Shown one piece after another: positions 11,095 to 23,786 of a stretch of 64,000 bases of DNA. Under the pieces are notes generated by a model. It did no database searches. It was not told where the DNA came from and saw only the letters and a list, made by a program, of their open reading frames with translations. Source of the stretch: Narthecium ossifragum. Lineage: Eukaryota > Streptophyta > Magnoliopsida > Dioscoreales > Nartheciaceae. Both the position numbers and the translations under genes were made by a program. Location: positions 10,223,485 through 10,287,484 of the forward strand of contig OY986968.1 in the NCBI GenBank assembly GCA_963920575.1, written 5' to 3'. Every line of letters starts with the position of its first letter. The stretch's first letter is position 1.

Positions 11095-13446
11095 ATGAGA
11101 TCCAAGATCAAGACCAACACAAAGGCTAAAAGATGGTACCTTGATAGTGGATGCTCAAGACACATGACGGGAGAAAGGAGCATGTTCTCAACCTTTCAAT
11201 CCAAAGATGGAGGAGTGGTGACCTTTGGAGACAATGCAAAAGGAAAAATTATTGGCATTGGTAATATTGGTAAAACCTCTTCCACTATTATTGAAAATGT
11301 TCTTTTGGTAGAAGTTTTGAAACATAAGTTGCTTAGCATTAGTCAATTATGTGATAGAGGTAGCAAAGTCATTTTTGAAAATTCAAAATGTTATGTTAAG
11401 AATGCTATTAATGATAAAATCATACTAGTTCGTCATCGTGATGGTAATGTGTATACATTTTATCTTAATGATCTTATTTGCCGTGATGATTTATGTCTTA
11501 GTGCTTTAAATGATAATTCTTGGTTATGGCATAGGAGACTTGAACATGCTCACATGGATTTAATTTCCAAACTCTCTCGAAAAGACCTTGTTCTTGGACT
11601 TCCCAAAATCAAATTCTAGAAATATAAGATTTGTGATGCATGTCAAAGAGGAAAACAAGTAAAATCCTCTATCAAGTCTAAAGATGTAGTTTCCACCACA
11701 AGAGCACTAGAACTCATTCATATGGACCTTTTTGGGCCTACTAAACCAACAAGCTTAGGTGGTAGCTCAAGTGGATTTGTTTTAGTAGATGACTACACAA
11801 GATACACTTGGGTGATTTTCCTTGCACACAAAGATGAAGTATTTGAGGAATTCACCAACTTTTGTAAAAGAGTCCAAAATGAGAAAGGTATTCTCATTAC
11901 ATGCATTAGAAGTGACCATGGAGGAGAATTCAAGAATTCCCATCTAGAAAAGTTTTGCAATGACAATGGGATTTTCCATAACTTCTCTTCACCTGGAACC
12001 CCTCAACAAAATGGTGTTGTTGAAAGGAAAAATAGAACCCTACAAGACATGGCTAGAACTTTATTATGTGAAAATAATCTTCCTAAGTATTTTTGGGTCG
12101 AAGCAATTAATACTTCTTGCCATGTGATAAATAGAGTAACCTTGAGACCCATTTTGAAGAAAACCCCTTATGAGCTTTGGAAAGGAAGAATTTCAAATAT
12201 TGGGTACTTTAGAGCTTTTGGTTGCAAATGTTTTATCTTGAACAATGGCAAGGATAGTCTTGAAAAATTTGATGCTAGATCCGATGAAGGAGGTTTTCTT
12301 GGATATTCGGGGAGGAACAAAAGTTATAGAATCTTCAATAAAATGACCTTAGTGGTTGAAGAATCAATGCATGTTACATTTGATGAAATGATTTTAATTC
12401 CTAGTAGAATTGATAATGGTAAAGATGAGGAAATCCCAAATGAAAAATCAAAAGATTTATTGGATGAAACCCAAAATGATGTTGAAGAATTGAATGATAG
12501 ATTTGAGGAATCCCTTGAGATTATACCTAGTGATCAACATCATGATTTGCCAAAAGATTGGAAGTATGCATCTTCACACCCAAAGAAATTGATAATTGGT
12601 GAACTATCAAGAGGAATCCAAACTAGATCTTCTTTAAATGCATGTGCAAATCTTGCCATCCTATCTCAAATTGAGCCTAAAACGATTGAGGAAGCAGTAG
12701 AGGATGATCATTGGATCTTAGCAATGCAAGAAGAGTTGAATCAATTTGAAAGAAATGAAGTTTGGAATTTGGTACCTAGACCTCATGATCATCCCGTTAT
12801 TGGTACTAAATGGGTTTTTAGAAACAAAATGGATGAATCGGGAACAATTACAAGGAATAAAGATAGACTAGTTGCAAAAGGTTTCAATCAACAAAAAGGA
12901 ATTGATTTTGATGAGACTTTTGCACCGGTAGCTAGACTTGAGGCAATAAGACTACTTTCAGCTTTTGCATCTTACAAAGATTTCAAATTATATCAAATGG
13001 ATGTTAAGAGTGCTTTCTTGAATGGTTTACTAAAGGAAAAAGTCTATGTTGAACAACCCCCCGGATTTGAAGACTAGAAATTGAAAGATCATGTATTCAA
13101 ACTCACTAAAGTCTTGTATGGATTAAAACAAGCTCCTAGAGCTTGGTATGAAAGGCTTAGCAAATTCTTGATGGAAAATGATTTTTGTAGAGGAAAAATT
13201 GATACTAAATTATTTACCAAATCAAAAGGCATAGATTTGCTCTTGGTTCAAATTTATGTTAATGATATTATTTTTGGTTCTACAAATGATAAACTTTGTA
13301 AAGAATTTGCCACATGCATGCAAAGTGAGTTTGAGAGGAGCTTGATGGGAGAGTTGAATTATTTTCTTGGATTACAAATCATGCAAACTCGTGAAGGGAT
13401 CTTTGTAAATCAAGCCAAATATACTAGAGACCTACTCAAGAAATAT
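11095..13446 (+). pseudogene. Copia pol: protease, integrase, RT; 3'-truncated
   Basis: A single frame carries the protease (WYLDSGCSRHMTG near 11134), the GAG_pre-integrase zinc region ([19 protein letters not shown]), the integrase core with its Asp-Asp-Glu triad ([29 protein letters not shown]) and RT ([13 protein letters not shown] to YFLGLQ). In-frame TAG codons sit at 11617 and 13075, the latter at FED*K. The RT active site, normally YVDD, reads YVND at about 13255. The protein stops after LLKKYD at about 13446, where Athila-2 LTR sequence begins. The remaining RT/RNase H, PPT and 3' LTR are missing. Confidence 0.92.
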
Positions 13447-13480
13447 GATTTTGTTTGGTTCTTCTCGTTGTAACCCTAAC

Positions 13481-15740
13481 TGTCGCGCCCCGACCCGCGA
13501 AAGCCCAACCGGGCCTGGCGACGCGAACCGAAGCCTAACGAAACGCGAAAAACTATTGGCGAGGGTTCCGTCTAACCTATTGGTCTCCCTAACAATTCAT
13601 CACAAACACCCTCAATTTAAAAGACATAATTTAACAACATCAAACCCAAGATTACAAAACCCAAGTGAATTTAATATACATATCCTCGGAGAGGGGAAGA
13701 TTCAAATACAAAATTAAATATTCCCGTAGGAGACTAACTAACATAAGTTTAAACCTGTAAAATATCACCATCTCTCAAACTCCGCCTGGCGCCGTCGCAT
13801 CGCCGACCAACTGCCCGGTTGGGGCCACCGAAGAGGAGCTAACGCCATCTAGGCCTATCATCACATGTCAGGTCACACTCAGTAAGCAGGAACGAACACT
13901 TTAGACTCACAAGCAGGGAACGGCACTGCAGACGCGAAATGGCACCGCTGAGTAGGCAACTCCTCTACTCAAGAGTCGTCACAACGGAACACCGGCTACA
14001 CCTCAGAATCCGACTCAAGGCTGACACGACCTCTACAATCATCAAGCAATAGGTGTACCAGCCATCTAGGCCTATCATCAAGTTTAACTGGACACCACAA
14101 TTCGAACCAGATCCAAACCACCCAACCCCGGTCCTAGGGCTAAATCCGAGCTTCTAGCCTCGGGACGGCGACCCACAGATCACACACGTCCTAACCATGC
14201 AACTAATGCACAACAGAGAATGCATGCAATGAACATACATAGTAAGAGGTAAGCATGCAACAGTATGATAAGACAACATACGAGTCCAACTGGATCGCTG
14301 CAGCGGTACTACCAACTGTTGCCAGCCAATCCGCAGCGGGTGCCGACATTACGACGGTACCGCGACCGTCAACCACGGACTCCTGCAACGGGAAGCAACC
14401 CCGAAAACTCTGATGAACAGTAAAAATATAATATTATATGTTACGACATATAATATTATTAAATCACCAAAAAACATCTACTTAGAAGTCAATTGACTCC
14501 GTCGATCCGACATCCAAACGACATCAGATTCAAGATCCAACTTAGATATCACTAGATCACCATGCTGGGATCAACATATTCAAAATCGGAAAACATCCAA
14601 CGGGTCGATTAACGGGACACCACTAATCAAAACCGCTAATCTCACTAACTTACCATTACTTGCTACAACGTAACCCACCCGTACGAAATTCATAACAAAT
14701 CGTAGAAAAATCAGAAAATTATTAAATCAATTGGGTCTGAGAGTAGATTCAAAGATCTACAACTCTTATGTTCGTCATGACCCAAGAACATGCACGTACC
14801 GATCGGAAACCACACCGTAAACCGGCTGTTCTTCAAGAACAGAAAAAATCGGAAAATCCAAGATTAAACATGCTTAAAATCCTACTAAAATCTCAACCAA
14901 AACTTATGAAACTTACAACAGAAATTACACTAAGCAAGAGGCATCCAAAAACACCAAGAACAGCAAGATCTAACGACTAGATCAAGAGAAAGCCCCTAAA
15001 CTAACTCAAGTAGGTAGAAACCTACCGGAAACGCAAATCCTTGGTTGATTCCCCACTAACCAGTTACCAACCTAGCTTCAAACCACACCAGAGATCTTCC
15101 TCACGCCACCACGGATCCAACGAGCCTTCAAATGCCCAAAACGGTGGTCAGAGGAGGGAGAACGGAGAGGACGAAGCGGCTGCCAGAAACAGGGGAAGCA
15201 TAGCCGCAGGAAGAAGCAGGAGGAAGGAAGAAGGAAGGAGAAGGAGAAAGAGAAGATGAAGAAGAGGAAGAGGAAAAGCCAGGAAAGGGGGAGAGGATAA
15301 GGATGAGGGAGAGGAGAGGAGAGAAAGTCCTCTCTCCCTCTGACAATGGAGAGCGACGGCCAACGGCGGCCGTCCTCTCAAAATCCACCGTCAAGACTTT
15401 CTGACACAGGAAGATGGATCTTCCTTGAAATCGGTCTCCTTAGCAAGAAAAATCGATCTCCTTTGCCCAAAAACTCAAACTTGGGTTAAAACACAAGCCC
15501 AGGCTCGGATCTTCCGATTCCGGGTCCACCTAACCATTTTAATCAAACACTAACACAAACACAGTCAGTGTGTGCACACGCGGGTGCGAAACAAACCGAC
15601 AAGGCGCAATTTACCAAATTGCCATTGCGGTCCAAGAAACAATGCGAACCACCGGATCGCGCACTCGACGTGAAACAATCAAACGAGTCATGAGTCCGAC
15701 CCAGCCGGTCAACCTAGGAGTAGAGGGACAGGTCGTCACA
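13481..15740 (-). mobile_element. Solo LTR (family S2) in Athila-2 LTR
   Basis: It begins TGTCGCGCCCCGACCCGCGA and ends GGACAGGTCGTCACA, flanked by the exact duplication CTAAC (13476-13480 and 15741-15745). Without it, the Athila LTR text reads on and matches 26190-26230. It is 2260 bp with no internal coding domain. It is the reverse orientation of the LTR at 59670-61838 and of 1-1661. GATCGATC palindromes are fewer here (near 15450). The lysine/arginine-rich ORFs on either strand near 15041-15394 come from purine-rich sequence and are not genes. Confidence 0.92.
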
Positions 15741-16261
15741 CTAACTCTGTCCTGCCATAACCTAAGAATACATTATACCGGTTGTTACTATAGGCAACGC
15801 ATAGCAAAATTTTCATGGGACAAAGCCCTAACCTTGTCTTACCATATCCCTAAGAATACACAATACCAGTTGTCACTATGGGCAATGCATAGCAAAGATT
15901 TCACGAGACTAGGTAGGAGAATGAAGAGATCGCTATGGGATCACAATATCATAATAGAAGCATGACTAGATTTATAATAATGTTCAACTACATAACCATC
16001 TATGAAGATCCAATACATATATAGAGTTTAAACAATAAGGATCAAAACATGAATCATCGATGAAGAAGAAACACTCGTCCCCATCCACCATGCCCGAAAA
16101 TTACTCATCCATGGATGGTGGATTGGTCTCCTCCTTTGCCCAGAAAAGTCCAAAAAAAGTCTCCAAAGAACGTCCAAAAAATCCCCTTTACTTACCCTAA
16201 GTTTCCTATCTATAAGCTCCAAAGTTAGGAAACTCGCGTTAGGTTTAAACCCGTTATACGC

Positions 16262-16452
16262 TCGTGGTCGATGCCACGGTCGACCATTAACTTTTCAAGT
16301 TTATTTGGAAAAGCAGCGGTCGATCCTGGCATCGACCCTGAGAAATGTTTTTTTTACAGAGGCTGACGGTCGATATGACGGTCAACCGTGAGCATAGTGA
16401 GCGCAACAGTCGATCTCACGGATGATGCGACGGTCGACGGTCGACCGTCACT
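16262..16452. repeat. CGGTCGAT palindrome cluster in Athila-2 LTR
   Basis: The module reads ggtcgatgccacggtcgacc, a cggtcgatcctggcatcgac block, ttacagaggctgacggtcga, then ggatgatgcgacggtcgacg. The order matches the copia and S1 clusters, so this is a homologous module and not chance CG-richness. On the LTR's own strand it lies about 45 bases upstream of the TATA-like site. Confidence 0.88.
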
Positions 16453-16777
16453 ATTCATTCAGCACTACACCATTGGTACTAAAAATACTGTAACTTACTC
16501 TATAAAACTCGGAATCATGAACCGTAAAATTTTCCAATCATATATGGCATATCATCTGATTCATTATGAACATGTACAGTTTAATCTTCCAAGTTGACCC
16601 ATATAATCTTTTCAGCTTCTTTTAGCTCCAGTTTCCTGCATTTTCCAAACAACTATGTGAAGCACATTTAAGTATAAAAATAGTGCTAAAGAGGTTGATT
16701 AAGGGTGACAATCTAGCAATTGATATGGTTATAAGACTGTTCAGAGTACACTTTCATGCACACATCACACCCCCCAA

Positions 16778-17978
16778 CCAGCTTATTGTTAGTCTCTAGC
16801 AATTCAAAGAGCATGAAAACATAACTAACCACATCAACGGTCTAAGGCTGTAGACATGCATGACAAAAATTTTAGCTTGACAGGTCAATAGTGTTATGTA
16901 TAGTACAGAGCATGAAAACTTTTTATACTCATACACATACTACCAACACATGAAATTAACTTCTACACTTCAAACATGCTAATCACCATCCAAACGAACG
17001 CATGTCACGTGACAAATAAAAGTTACATACAGAGGCAACTTCTACCCACCATTAGTCCAAACACACTACTATCTTCCTAACCCATCATCCAACCCTCGCA
17101 CTTTAAGTACTGCATGCTCTTTCTTTTTCTCCTTTTTTTTAACTATCAGATACTTTGCCTTTTTACGCGAGCACTCTCCGCTTCTTGAAACGCAGAGACC
17201 CGGTTACTTAGCAAAACACTTAATAGTTTCCCCCTTTTTTTTAGCTATAAGTGTTTCTACCTTTTTACGCTAGCTTCTCGCTTCCTGAAGCAAGAACACC
17301 CGGTTACTCAATGGATCACTTAATAGTCATTTAGGCACAGCTTGATACTTTAAGTAATCAAGCTCCATAATCTTACTATTTTTTTCTGCATGTAATACTC
17401 AACATACTAGCTAAAGTTGAAATCATGGTCCATGTTAACAATAGCATGCTCATTCCTCTGGTGAGTTAAGAATAACCTGATGTTCTACCTTCAGGTTATC
17501 ACATATGCAATCAATGTATATGTCAATTCATGTGAAAGCAGCATATATAATAAGCATAAAAATTTCAGCTCATGTATAAATTCTAGTAACATGCTCAATT
17601 CAATACTATTAAACCCACAAAGTAGCATGCATAATGTCATGTATGCCTACACCCCCCCAACCTGAAATTCACATTGTCCTCAATGTGTGCTAAACATGGG
17701 AATAGAATAAAACATGGTGTAGGTTTAAATTTTAAATAGAATAGATAATAATGATAAATCGATTTAGGAGCGAGGCCACCTGACAACATAGCTGAAATCT
17801 TCCCCAAGATTCCTCAGGGTGGCCAAATTTCAAATCTTCAGAACGAGAACGGTTGATGAAGCTCTCAAGCAAGGTAGACGGTGGTCCAAACATCCTAAAA
17901 TAAAATATAGCAAACGAAAGCAAATAACCTAAAGGAACCTAACCTAATCAAAACGGAAAATGAAAGACAGAAGAAAGA
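16778..17978 (-). other. Athila-2 3' untranslated region
   Basis: This lies between the pol stop (17979-17981) and the 3' LTR. It has no ORF with recognisable similarity but matches the Athila-1 copy at 23886-25138, including a conserved cattgaggacaatgtgaatt motif, a gtttggaccaccgtctacc block and a tactcagt..gagtaaccgggtgttct stretch. A PPT-like ggttggggggtg precedes the LTR. About 1.2 kb of conserved non-coding sequence is normal for Athila elements that lack or have lost an env-like ORF. Confidence 0.75.
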
Positions 17979-19640
17979 TCATCCCTCATTGTCTACAAGA
18001 GGAGCGTATTGCTCATCAGTGGCCGCCTTCTTTGGAATAGGCTTCAGACGCTGCCCATTGACTTTGAACAGCCTCCCATCCTTCGGGTCTTGAACCACTA
18101 CAGCCACATTCGCAAATATTCTAGTAACCTTAAAAGGGCCAGTCCATCTTCATCGCAGCTTCCCACGATGTAGGTGCAGCCCGGATTCATACAGGTAGAC
18201 TTGCTGCCCTTCTTGAAACGTTTTCCTCATGATCCACTTGTCATGGTAGGCCTTTGTTTTTGCCTTGAATATCTGGGAACTCTCATAAGCATCAGTCCGG
18301 AGTTCTTCCAGCTCAAACAGCTGGAGTTTTCATTCCCGACCTGCAGCATCCAAAGTAAAATTTAGTGACTTAATAGCCCAATATGCCTTATGTTCTAACT
18401 CAACTGGAAGATGACATAGTTTTCCATAGACAAGGTGAAATGGTGACATCCCCAGGGTAGTCTTGTAAGCAGTGCGATAGGCCCACAACACATCTGATAA
18501 CCTCAAGAACCCAGTCTTTTCGGTTGGGGCTCACTGTCTTCCCCCAGATTTGCGATTTGCTTGATCTTCCTATTGGCTAATTCAGCTTGGCCATTCTTCT
18601 ATGGATGATAAGCAATGGAAACCTTATGTGTGACTCCATACTTGCGCATCAAAGCCTCAAAAGAACGGTTACAAAAATATGATCCCTGGTCACTAATAAT
18701 AACCCTAGGGGCTCGTTTGTTTCGTAGTATTATAGATGGGATATGATTAGTAATCATGTGGACCCCACTTTATCCCATGTTTGATGTGATTTTAGACATG
18801 GGATAAATAATCCTATTGGGACTCCATATCCCTTCTACATGGGATAAAATAATCCCATGGGGGAGGTGGGATATGTAATCCCATGAAATAAGATCCATTG
18901 GATTAAAAAATAAAAAGTTTAAATATTTGATTAAATCTTCTCCCACATTATCCTTTGTCTTAACAAAAAAGAGAGAAGAGGTTAACGCCTCACATCATCT
19001 CCCGGGAGAATATATCACAGGATACAATCCCCTAGGAGATTATATCCACCGATATCCTGTCAGTGAAACAAACGTGGCCTAGGAGTACCAAATCTAGACA
19101 AAACATGCTCTTTAAGAAACTTGATGACAGTGGAATAATCATTATTCCTACATGCAATGACCTCCATCTACTTAGACACACGTATTCCACAACCAACAAT
19201 ATATATAAATAGCCAAAAGAAGAAGGAAAGGTTCCCATAAACTCTATACCCCATCAATCAAAAATCTCTACAGCTTGAATAGGGTTCAAAGGCATCATAT
19301 GACGTCTAGATAAGGCTACTAATTTCAAACATTGATCACATGATCTGCAGAAAATGTTAACAACGTGAAACATAATAGGCCAGTAAAAACCACATTGAAG
19401 AATTTTAGTTGCTATCTTTTTCATGGAAAAATGGCCTCCACATGCATAAGAGTGACATAACGTTATAATACTCTCAATTTCATGATCATGGATACAACGA
19501 TGCATGATTTGATAAGGGTGATACTTAAGCAAACAGGGATCATCCTAATAAAAGTTTTTACCTCAATAAAAAATCTACGCTTATCCTGCGCACTCCAATA
19601 GGAAGGGATCGCACTTGTCGCTAAATAATTGACAATATGC
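17979..19640 (-). pseudogene. Athila-2 integrase, interrupted by a MITE
   Basis: The integrase has an HHCC zinc finger (HPYQIMHRCIHDHEIES..CRSCDQC) on 19532-19254, a catalytic core (RVIISDQGS next to the MITE junction near 18690) and a C-terminus (WTGPFKVTRIFANVAVVVQD near 18140) ending in NEG-stop at 17979. Stops and frame changes occur throughout the core, and a 371-bp MITE sits in the core at 18708. It is dead. The C-terminal part matches Athila integrases that end in a FKVNGQRLKP block, which is visible here. Confidence 0.85.
18708..19078. mobile_element. MITE with GGGCTCGTTTG ends, TSD CTA
   Basis: The 371-bp, AT-rich, non-coding element starts GGGGCTCGTTTGTTTCG and ends GAAACAAACGTGGC. 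The ends form imperfect inverted repeats (CGTTTGTTTC on each side). It is bounded by CTA (18705-18707 and 19079-19081). Excision in silico gives accCTAggagtacc, a normal integrase core (GVPRVIISD), so the insertion point is exact. A 3-bp TSD and GGG(C)..GTTTG ends point to the PIF/Harbinger (Tourist-like) class. Internal direct and inverted repeats of atcccat and tgggat are frequent. Confidence 0.85.
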
Positions 19641-21540
19641 GCATACTAGGACAGTCGTGCGATTGAAAAGAGCTGCTCATCAGGAAAGTCATCCATAATA
19701 GGTGGTTCATCGACAGCTACTTCCACCATTAATCTTGACATGTGATCAGCAACTACGCTCTCCACACCCTTCTTGTCTTTGATGGAGATATCGAATTAGG
19801 GTGGCTGCAAGATCAATATCCAACGAATTAAGCGCGCTTTAGCATTCTTCTTGGTGAGAAGGTACTTAAGCACGGCATGATCAGTAAAAATAGTGATGGG
19901 AGAACCAATCAAATAAGCACAAAACTTGTCTAATGCAAAGACTATGGCTAACCGTTCTTTTTCAGTGGTAGAGTAGTTCATCTGTGCACTATTCAAGGTT
20001 CTGCTAGCATAATGAATAACATGCAGTTTCCCATCTCTTCGCTGCCCTAATACTGCTTCTACAACAAAATCACTAGCATCATACATCAATTCAAAAGGAA
20101 GGCTCCAATCATGTGGTTGTACAATAGGTGCAGAAGTCAGTTTATCAATCAAAGCCTGAAAAGCCTTCTCACAATCAATAGTCCACTCAAAAGGGTTGTC
20201 ATTTATCAAAAGATTACAGAAATGTCGAGAAATAGCAGAAAAATTTTGAATAAATCTCTTATAAAACCCAGCATGCCCTAGAAAGGATCTTACCTCTTTA
20301 ACAGTCTTTGGCACATGAAGCTTTGAAATGAAATTGATTTTTGATCGATCTACCTCAATGCCTCTGGAAGAGACAATATGGCCCAACACAAGGGCACCAT
20401 GAAGTAGTACTTTTCCCAATTAAGTACAAGTTGCTTTTCTTTACACCTGATCAAGACTCGTTTTAAGTTTTGCAAGCATGCATCAAAAGTATTATCAAAC
20501 ACAGATAAATAATCCATATATACTTCAATGCATTCCTCTATCGTATCAGCAAACATACTCATCATACAACGTTGGAATGTAGTTGAGGCATTACATAGTC
20601 CAAATGGCATCCTACGAAAAGCATAAGTACCAAAAAGGCATGTAAAAGTTATTCTTTTTTCTGATCTTCTAATGCAATCTCAATCTGATAATATCCAGAA
20701 TAACCGTCAAGAAAGTAATAAAAAGGATGTCCAACCACTCTTTCTAAAATCTGGTGTAGAAAAGGTTATGGAAAGTGATCCTTACGGGTGGCTGCATTCA
20801 GTTTTCTATGGTCTATACACATGCGTCATCCTATCACCAATTTAGTGGGGATAAAGTCTTCATTTTCATTCTCAACAATGGTGACACCAGATTTTTTGGA
20901 CACGACCTGAGTAGGGCTCACCCACTTGCTATCAACAATGGGATAGATGATTCTTGCATCTAACAATTTCAATACTTCAGTTTTTACTACCTCCTTCATT
21001 GTAGGGTTCAACCTACACTGAGGATCCCTACGAGGTACAGCTCCATGTTCGAGATTAATCTTATGGGAACAAATCAAGGGACTAATACCTTTCAGATCTG
21101 TTATACTCCAACCAATAGTTGATTTATGCTCATTTAAAACTCTAAGTAATTTATCTCCTTGCTCTGCAGTTAATACTGAAGAAATAATAACTGGGTATGT
21201 ATCATCTGGACCAAGGTAAGCATGCTTTAAACCTTGAGGTAGCGGCTTTATGTCCAGCTTGGGTGGCTCTACAGCTGATGGCGTTGGTGGTTGTCCTCTT
21301 TCTGGCAGTTCTTCAAACCTTGGATGCCATGGACCTGCAAAAGAACATTGTTCTAAGTTAGTGCATCTACCATCAACATCAGCATTTTTATCTAAATCAA
21401 ACTCAAGAGATTTAATTTCAGCAGCAGCAAACTTCTTTTCAGTGATCGAGTCAATCTGATAAGTTTGATGGCATTCATCATCCTCAGCATGCTGCTTAGC
21501 AATATTAAAAATATTAATTTCTAAAGTCACATTTCCAAAA
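19641..21540 (-). pseudogene. Athila-2 reverse transcriptase and RNase H, decayed
   Basis: The RT N-terminus is at 21530-20826 (SKWVSPTQVVSKKSGVTIVE). The palm (MPFGLCNASTTFQRCM) is at 20610-20350, and RNase H (MYDASDFVVEAVLGQRRDGK, YSTTEKERLAIVFALDKF, FTDHAVLKYLL) at 20419-19796. The catalytic YMDD reads YMDY near 20505-20520. A stop follows KLVIG (20823) where the family has GWRM, and another frame change occurs near 20640. Residues agree closely with Athila-1, so both copies belong to one subfamily. Confidence 0.88.
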
Positions 21541-23743
21541 GTTAGTTTTATTTGACCATTTCTGTAATTAATTATAGCGTTAGCAGTAGCAAGAAATGGT
21601 CTACCTAAGATAATTGGAATTCTAGAGCCAGCAGTTACTACAACCTATGTATCCAAGACTAAGAAATCGAAGGATAATAAAATTTATCTATTTGCACAAG
21701 CACATCCTCTACTACTCCCCATGGAGTTTTTGTGGATCTATCTGCCAATTGTAGAACTACAGATGTCGACTTAATCTGTCCTAAACCAAGTTACAAGTAA
21801 ACAGAATATGGCATTAAATTGACACTTGCACTAAGATCTAATAAAGTTTGACCTACTTCATGCTCTCCAATGAAACAAGACACGGTAGGGCAACCATGAT
21901 CCTTATATTTTAGAAGAATCCTATGTTGAATCAGTGCACTAACCTGCTCTGTTAAGAATGTTATTTTCTTTACATGATGTCGTCTCTTCATAGTACATAA
22001 ATCTTTAATCACTTTGGCATAATTAGGCACTTGCTTAATAACATGTAGAAGAGGGAGGTTTACCTTAACTTGTCGAAGTTGTTCCAAGATCTCGCTATTA
22101 GGCTCCATAGCTAGTTTCATAGATTTCAATGCCTGAGTAAAAGGAACACGTGTCTTAAACTCACCTGGCATGGGGCCGGCTGGATGATCGACCTTTGCAG
22201 GATTCTCCTGAATTTGGTCCTCTTCGTCAGCAGCAGTCGGAGATCTGGTTGGCTCCCTTGGAGGACTTATTGTTGTTTTTCCGCTTCTTGTAGTCACGGT
22301 GTTCACCTCCTTAACATTGGTTTGCTCAGCACTAGATGCTTGGGTTTGTTGGGGTTGAGCTGGGAACTTCCCTCGCTCATGCACGCTCAATGAGTTGATC
22401 AACTTTGTGATCTGGCTCTTAATCTCTTGAATATCCTCGTTTATTTCCTTGGATTCATGCACCATCATAGATTTCAGTTCCTGTAAACTATCAGTAAATG
22501 TAGGTGTAGGAAAACCAGATGCATTATAAGGAGGGTTAGAAAAAAGGCTTATTGAGTGGTGGTTGATGATTCTCGTTGCTTTGTGGAGCGTTCGACCTCC
22601 AGCTAAAATTTGGATGCTCTCATCACCCTGTGTCTCTGAATAAGGAGTGTAAGACCTCCTAAATGTACCCACGGCGTTGCAATGTTGATCGTACATGCCT
22701 CTCATCTCAGCATAGGTGGGGTAATCGTCAATCTGGTTATCCATGCCCTGACAGATCACACAAGGCCCAGCTGGCTTTGGAAGTTCGCTGTATGGAGAGG
22801 TCCGGGCAGCCATCATATCTTTGGTCTTTAGTAGCTCCAGCTCCCTTGTCATGCTCTCCACTTTAGCCTTGAGTGCATCTTCCCCGCGTAGCTGATATAT
22901 TCCTCCACCCTGTTGCTACAATAATGTTCTGGCTCTACTGGTACTATATGTTGCTCTCGGCCCAGTCCATGTATGAGCTTTCTCAGCAAGCTCTGTCAAA
23001 TACTCATTAGATGCATCATGATCTTTTTGTAAAAATTCACCATTGCACGTCATTTCAACAAATTGCCATTCTCTCATAATTAATCCATCGTAAAAATAAC
23101 TAACAAGACGTCAACTCTCATACTCGTGGTGAGGACACAAGTTCAACATGTCTTTAAACCGTTCCCACGCCTAATACAGAGTCTCACTATCCTTCTGTGT
23201 GAAGTTCGAGATCTGTCTCTTAAGTGCATTGGTCTTATGTTATGGAAAATACTTATTGAAAAACATCTGTGTCATTTCAACCCAAGATCCTATTGATCAT
23301 GGTCTCAAAGAATATAACCAACTCTTCGCTCTATCTTTTAGTGAGAAGGGGAAGAACTTAAGTCGGATCATGTCTAGTGCGCCTGGTTGGCCATGAAAGG
23401 TCGCTACTACTTCTTCAAACTCCCTAATATGCACATATGGATTTTCATTTTCTAACCCGTGAAAGGTAGGAAGGAACTGAATCATGCTAGGTTTAAAGTC
23501 TACATGTGATGCATTACGTGGAAACATGATGCATGAAGGCGTAGCAATGCGTGTGGGATGCAGATACTCTTGCAAACTCCTAGGAGCCTGTTGTTCTTCG
23601 TGCTCAGCCATAGTCAAAGATTGTTGTAAAGTTTGTGACTGTGCGTGAAAAAGATCAGCAATGTATGTATCACTATCAGAAGTATAAGAATCACTATCGG
23701 GGCGTCTAGCAAATCTGCCTAATTTGTCTCTATACTGAGGCAT
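21541..23743 (-). pseudogene. Athila-2 gag and protease, decayed
   Basis: The gag opens MPQYRDKLGRFARRPDSDS at 23743 and contains the Athila-type block FLPTFHGLENENPYVHIREF and LKFFPFSLKDRAKSWLYSL. It then decays with a shift near 23297 and resumes as a long ORF (22861-21791). That ORF carries CVICQG.., a linker, a KVNLPLLHVIKQVPNYAKVIKDL motif and the protease LLDLSASVNLMPYSVYL. The usual LLD(F/L)G(A/S)S reads LLDLSAS, so the Gly of the active site is lost. A stop at 21788 follows. This gag opens directly beside an 85-bp LTR remnant, with leader and PBS missing. Confidence 0.87.
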
Positions 23744-23786
23744 AAACCGGCAAACACACTATCACAAAAGGTGCAAACTAAAGAAA

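Larger units (their letters stand above)
13447..16777 (-). mobile_element. Athila-2 3' LTR, truncated, with nested solo LTR
   Basis: Read on the - strand the LTR starts TGATGTGTGCATGAAAGTG at 16777 and can be followed to about 13447, not counting the solo LTR at 13481-15740. It matches the Athila-1 3' LTR (25139-26570) in the acagtcttataacca, attgtcacccttaatcaacc and ggcaacgcatagcaaa blocks. The final 340 bases or so present in the other copy (26232-26570) are missing; copia RT sequence replaces them. A TATA-like ttatagatag lies near 16206-16216, downstream of a CGGTCGAT cluster in the LTR's own orientation. Confidence 0.85.
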
